Assembly (NCBI GenBank): GCA_017646805.1
Contig: JAGCLW010000067.1
Coordinates: 1 to 43,769 of the forward strand
Reading direction: 5' to 3'
Length of the DNA stretch: 43,769 nt
Source of the DNA: Paludibacteraceae bacterium
Lineage (GTDB): Bacteria > Bacteroidota > Bacteroidia > Bacteroidales > Paludibacteraceae
The notes beneath the pieces are model-generated. The model was not told the DNA's origin. It saw nothing but the letters and a program-made list of their open reading frames with translations, and did not search any database. Position 1 is the stretch's first letter. Each line of letters begins with the position of its first letter. Below, in pieces: positions 40,658-43,769 of this stretch. Made by a program: the position numbers and the translations under genes.

Positions 40658-42763
40658 ATGGCAACATTAGAAAAAATTCGTAGCAAAGGAGTTTTCCTAC
40701 TTGTAGTTATTGGTCTCGCTTTGATAGCATTTATCGTCGGAGACCTTCTTAATAGTAGTTCTACTTACGTTCAACAATCTCGTGCAAATATTGCAGAAAT
40801 CGATGGAGAAAAAGTAACCATCGAAGATTTTCAAGCAGCAGTAAATCAATTTACCGAAGTTTATAAAATCGAATATCGCACACAAACAATAGACGAAACG
40901 TTGACCGAACGCATTCGTGAAACAGTTTGGGAAAACATTCTAAAAAACAGTTTGATAAAAAATGATGCTGATAAAATCGGAATGGTTGTCAGCGAAGAAG
41001 AATTAACAGATCTTACTATCGGAGATTATATTCACCCTCTTATATCCGGACGTCCTATTTTCACAAACGAAAACGGATTGTTTGACCGAAACATACTAAT
41101 TGCAACAATTGCTCAACTTGAAAACAAACCAACTGATCCTCAAATGCTTGAGCAATACAACGCACTTTTCAACTATTGGTCTTACTTTGAAAATGAAGTA
41201 AAAAACAGCCGACTTGAAGAAAAATACACAACTCTTCTTTCTAAAGCAATCAACACAACTTCTTCTGAAACTAAATTTGCTTATGAACTGAAAAATAAAA
41301 CTTCAGACGTCATTTATGTTTCAAAAAAATATCACGAATTAGACGACAAAAATTTTGAACCTACAGAAGAAGAAATTCAAAAAGTTTACGAAGAAAACAA
41401 AGAACGATTCTATCAAAATTCAGAAACTCGTGATTTAAAATATGTAGCTTTCAATCTCAATCCAAGCGAACAAGACTTTACTGATGCTAAAAATTGGATT
41501 GAAAATTTGAAAGAAGAATTTGCTACAACAACTGAAATTGCCGCCGTAGTAAATAGCAATTCAAAATCATACAGAGATGTCGCTTTGTCAGCAAACGAAA
41601 TCGATCCAGATTTGAAAGACTTCGCATTCTCAGCTTCAAAAGATGCTGTTTTTGAACCTCAACTTTTCGGAAACACTTTCAAAATGGCACGCGCTGTTGA
41701 AACTGGAATCCTTGAACCAGACTCAATTAAATTACGCCATATTGTAATTTACGAAAACACAGAAGAAGCAACTCAAAAATTAGCAGATAGTCTTTTCAAT
41801 GCTATACAAAACGGTAGCGACTTTGCCGCTCTTGCACAACAATTCTCTCAAATGCCACAATCTGCTCAAGTAGGAGGAGAAATCGGTTGGGTAAAAGTTT
41901 CTGGTTTGGACAAAAATATCAAAAATGCTTGTTTCTCTAATCTTAACGGAAATTTCTTCACCGTAAAAGACGGAAATGCAATCCAAATCATGCAAGTTTC
42001 TGAAAAAACTAAAAATGTAAACAAAGTTAAATTGGCAGTAATCTCATCAGAAGTAACTCCAAGTCGTGCGACATACGGAACAATCTACAACGAAGCAAAA
42101 GCTTTTGCCGCAAGTGCAAACAACATTGAACAATTTGAAGCTATTGCCAAGGAAAAAGGATACACTGTATTCCCTTACCCATCTGTAGATGCAAACTCTC
42201 CTCGTCTTGGAATGATAAACAACTCAAGAGAAATTATACGTTGGGCATTTGAGAATGAACCAAACGCAATTTCCGATGTATATGATTGTCAAAATCAATT
42301 TGTTGTTGCCGCTCTTGTTAGCATAACAGAAAAAGGTTACCGTCCGGTAGAGTCAGTTTCAAATGAAGTGACTAACCTCGCAAGAAAAAACAAAAAGGCA
42401 GAACAACTCATTGCAGACATGACAACTTCAAACATTCATGAATTGGCAACAAAAATGAATCTACAAATAGACACTGTCAGTCAAGTAAATTTTGCAAGCT
42501 CATCATTCGGAAAAGAAGGTAACGAAAACGCTGTAATTGGAAGCATTGCAATTGGAGAAAAAGATAAAATATCTGCTCCAATAAAAGGAAACAATGGAGT
42601 CTATGTGTATGCCATTGTCAACCAATTATCAAACACAAGTCCTTACAACGAAGAGGTAGAAAAACAATCACTTGAATTGCGTTCTAAATACGCTGTTTAT
42701 CGTGCAGTTGAAGCACTAAAAGATAAAGCAGAAATTGAAGACAATCGTTCAAGATTTTATTAA
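40658..42763 (+). CDS. ppiD: PpiD/SurA-type periplasmic chaperone with PpiC domain
   Basis: This 701-residue protein is anchored by one N-terminal helix (GVFLLVVIGLALIAFIVGDLL, 11-31). A SurA_N-like chaperone region follows (IAEIDGEKVTIEDFQAAV). A parvulin PpiC domain lies at about 350-450 (LRHIVIYENTEEATQKLADSL, FAALAQQFSQMPQSAQVGGEIGWV). A second helical region completes the PpiD layout. It assists folding of outer-membrane proteins. It follows lptC but has its own promoter. Confidence 0.9.
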   Translation: MATLEKIRSKGVFLLVVIGLALIAFIVGDLLNSSSTYVQQSRANIAEIDGEKVTIEDFQAAVNQFTEVYKIEYRTQTIDETLTERIRETVWENILKNSLIKNDADKIGMVVSEEELTDLTIGDYIHPLISGRPIFTNENGLFDRNILIATIAQLENKPTDPQMLEQYNALFNYWSYFENEVKNSRLEEKYTTLLSKAINTTSSETKFAYELKNKTSDVIYVSKKYHELDDKNFEPTEEEIQKVYEENKERFYQNSETRDLKYVAFNLNPSEQDFTDAKNWIENLKEEFATTTEIAAVVNSNSKSYRDVALSANEIDPDLKDFAFSASKDAVFEPQLFGNTFKMARAVETGILEPDSIKLRHIVIYENTEEATQKLADSLFNAIQNGSDFAALAQQFSQMPQSAQVGGEIGWVKVSGLDKNIKNACFSNLNGNFFTVKDGNAIQIMQVSEKTKNVNKVKLAVISSEVTPSRATYGTIYNEAKAFAASANNIEQFEAIAKEKGYTVFPYPSVDANSPRLGMINNSREIIRWAFENEPNAISDVYDCQNQFVVAALVSITEKGYRPVESVSNEVTNLARKNKKAEQLIADMTTSNIHELATKMNLQIDTVSQVNFASSSFGKEGNENAVIGSIAIGEKDKISAPIKGNNGVYVYAIVNQLSNTSPYNEEVEKQSLELRSKYAVYRAVEALKDKAEIEDNRSRFY

Positions 42764-42790
42764 AAAAAATACTATAAAGAAAAAAAAATA

Positions 42791-42825
42791 AAAACGGAAT
42801 GAAGAAAATTATTTCATTCCGTTTT
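42791..42825 (+). terminator. Terminator after ppiD
   Basis: ACGGAATGAA (42794-42803) pairs with TTCATTCCGT (42813-42822), with flanking A and T tracts extending the stem. It is symmetric enough to act both ways. Confidence 0.8.
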
Positions 42826-42855
42826 TATTATCAAATCATCATTTTTTTGCAAAAC

Positions 42856-43769
42856 ATGACAAAAACTCCCTTAATCGGACTCACAATAAACGAATTAAAA
42901 GAAGTTGTCAATTCTCTCAAAATGCCATCTTTTACTGCAAAACAAATTGCAGAATGGATCTATCAAAAGAAAGTGCTAACAATTGATGACATGACCAACA
43001 TTTCAAAAAAAAACAGACTTGTTTTGTCTGAAAAATATTGTGTCGGACGATGCGATTTTTCTCATGAAGCAATATCTATTGACGGCACAAAAAAATATCT
43101 TTTCCCCACCACAAACGGTTATATTGAATCCGTTTTTATTCCAGAAGACGATCGTGCAACACTTTGCGTTTCATGCCAAGTTGGTTGCAAAATGAATTGT
43201 CAATTTTGCATGACCGGCAAACAAGGTTTTGACGGAAACTTGACCGCTGGAGAAATCATCAATCAAGTACTATCTATTCCGGATAGCAACAAACTTACAA
43301 ACATCGTTTTTATGGGAATGGGAGAACCTATGGACAACATTTCTCACCTTCTAAACTCCATTGAAATTTTAACCAGCGATTACGGATTAAATTGGAGTCC
43401 CAAACGAATAACGGTATCAAGTGTCGGACTTATTCCCGGATTAAAATTATTTTTAGAAAAAACACAATGCCATTTAGCAATCAGCCTACACAACCCAATA
43501 GCCCACGAAAGAGAAGCTATGATGCCAGCAGAAAAAGCCTATCCAATAACAAAAATCATTAAATTTTTAAAAGAATACGACTTTGCTCATCAACGTAGAT
43601 TATCATTTGAATACACTTTGTTTAAAGGAGAAAACGACACTCCTCGACATGTCAATGAATTAGTAAAACTTCTCAAAGGAATTCCTTGTAGAGTAAACAT
43701 TATTCGTTATCACGAAATTTCAAATCTAAACCTACAACGTGCCGCAGATCAAAAAGCCGAATGGTTTAG
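42856..43769 (+). CDS. rlmN: Dual-specificity rRNA/tRNA adenine C2-methyltransferase RlmN (3' end cut off)
   Basis: Radical-SAM enzyme that methylates A2503 of 23S rRNA and A37 of some tRNAs. The frame from ATG 42856 is open to the window edge (304 codons). The 4Fe-4S cysteines C111, C115 and C118 lie in VGCKMNCQFCMTG; VFMGMGEPMDN and ITVSSVGLIPG follow. About 40 C-terminal residues, including the catalytic cysteine near the end, are outside the window. The TAG ending the window is not in this frame. Confidence 0.95.
   Translation, partial: MTKTPLIGLTINELKEVVNSLKMPSFTAKQIAEWIYQKKVLTIDDMTNISKKNRLVLSEKYCVGRCDFSHEAISIDGTKKYLFPTTNGYIESVFIPEDDRATLCVSCQVGCKMNCQFCMTGKQGFDGNLTAGEIINQVLSIPDSNKLTNIVFMGMGEPMDNISHLLNSIEILTSDYGLNWSPKRITVSSVGLIPGLKLFLEKTQCHLAISLHNPIAHEREAMMPAEKAYPITKIIKFLKEYDFAHQRRLSFEYTLFKGENDTPRHVNELVKLLKGIPCRVNIIRYHEISNLNLQRAADQKAEWF

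Overview
The window comes from a low-GC member of the Bacteroidota, most likely Bacteroidales. The signs are promoters of the type TTG-N19-20-TAnnTTTG at many gene starts, few Shine-Dalgarno sites, fused ribBA, a TamL-type lipoprotein/barrel, a long-form PurM, a PIN-PhoH protein and a DUF2023 protein. No rRNA operon, IS element or CRISPR array is visible.

Left end (1-3330): by eye more GC-rich and probably acquired. It holds an arsenic operon read leftwards (arsR, thioredoxin-type arsenate reductase arsC, arsF, and a cut-off arsG), with an ArsR-like dyad before each of the first three genes, then an SMR exporter. Next come a structured small RNA with its own promoter and terminator and an exported orphan protein. 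tRNA-Asp marks the change to core sequence.

Core, minus strand (3.3-21.7 kb): ribBA, an LptF/LptG permease, tilS and yihY sit directly downstream of the RNase P RNA. Then come wecB, tamL and a GT39-like membrane protein; a five-gene run of TPR protein, DedA, aroE, a secreted orphan and TauE; and a run of a SLOG/DprA-like protein, recF, a small membrane protein and purM.

Phage-derived insert (about 21.7-23.9 kb): between the promoter of the SLOG-recF run and phoH lies a foreign block on the plus strand. It has a tail-assembly chaperone with a canonical -1 slippery site (A AAA AAC), then three broken starts of tail tape-measure genes. Before each tape-measure start, on the opposite strand, is a short intact membrane-protein gene (55, 65 and 52 codons) whose promoter overlaps the tape-measure start codon. 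I read this as an array of retained superinfection-exclusion-type genes, each left beside the tape-measure allele it came with. This is the most interesting part of the window. A compact promoter- and terminator-bounded RNA (about 130 nt) follows it.

Right part (24.1-43.8 kb): phoH; divergent folC; a four-gene run of HAD phosphatase, ribF, a DUF6427-like protein and yqaA; a CAU-anticodon tRNA with rnz beside it; a sodium/dicarboxylate group (nhaA, DcaP-like porin, DASS transporter); and a plus-strand run of TPM protein, coaX, an outer-membrane protein, a TPR protein, lptC, ppiD and a cut-off rlmN. Genes for the same process recur: riboflavin/FAD (ribBA, ribF), LPS export (an LptF/G permease, lptC), outer-membrane assembly (tamL, ppiD) and tRNA maturation (rnpB, rnz, tilS).
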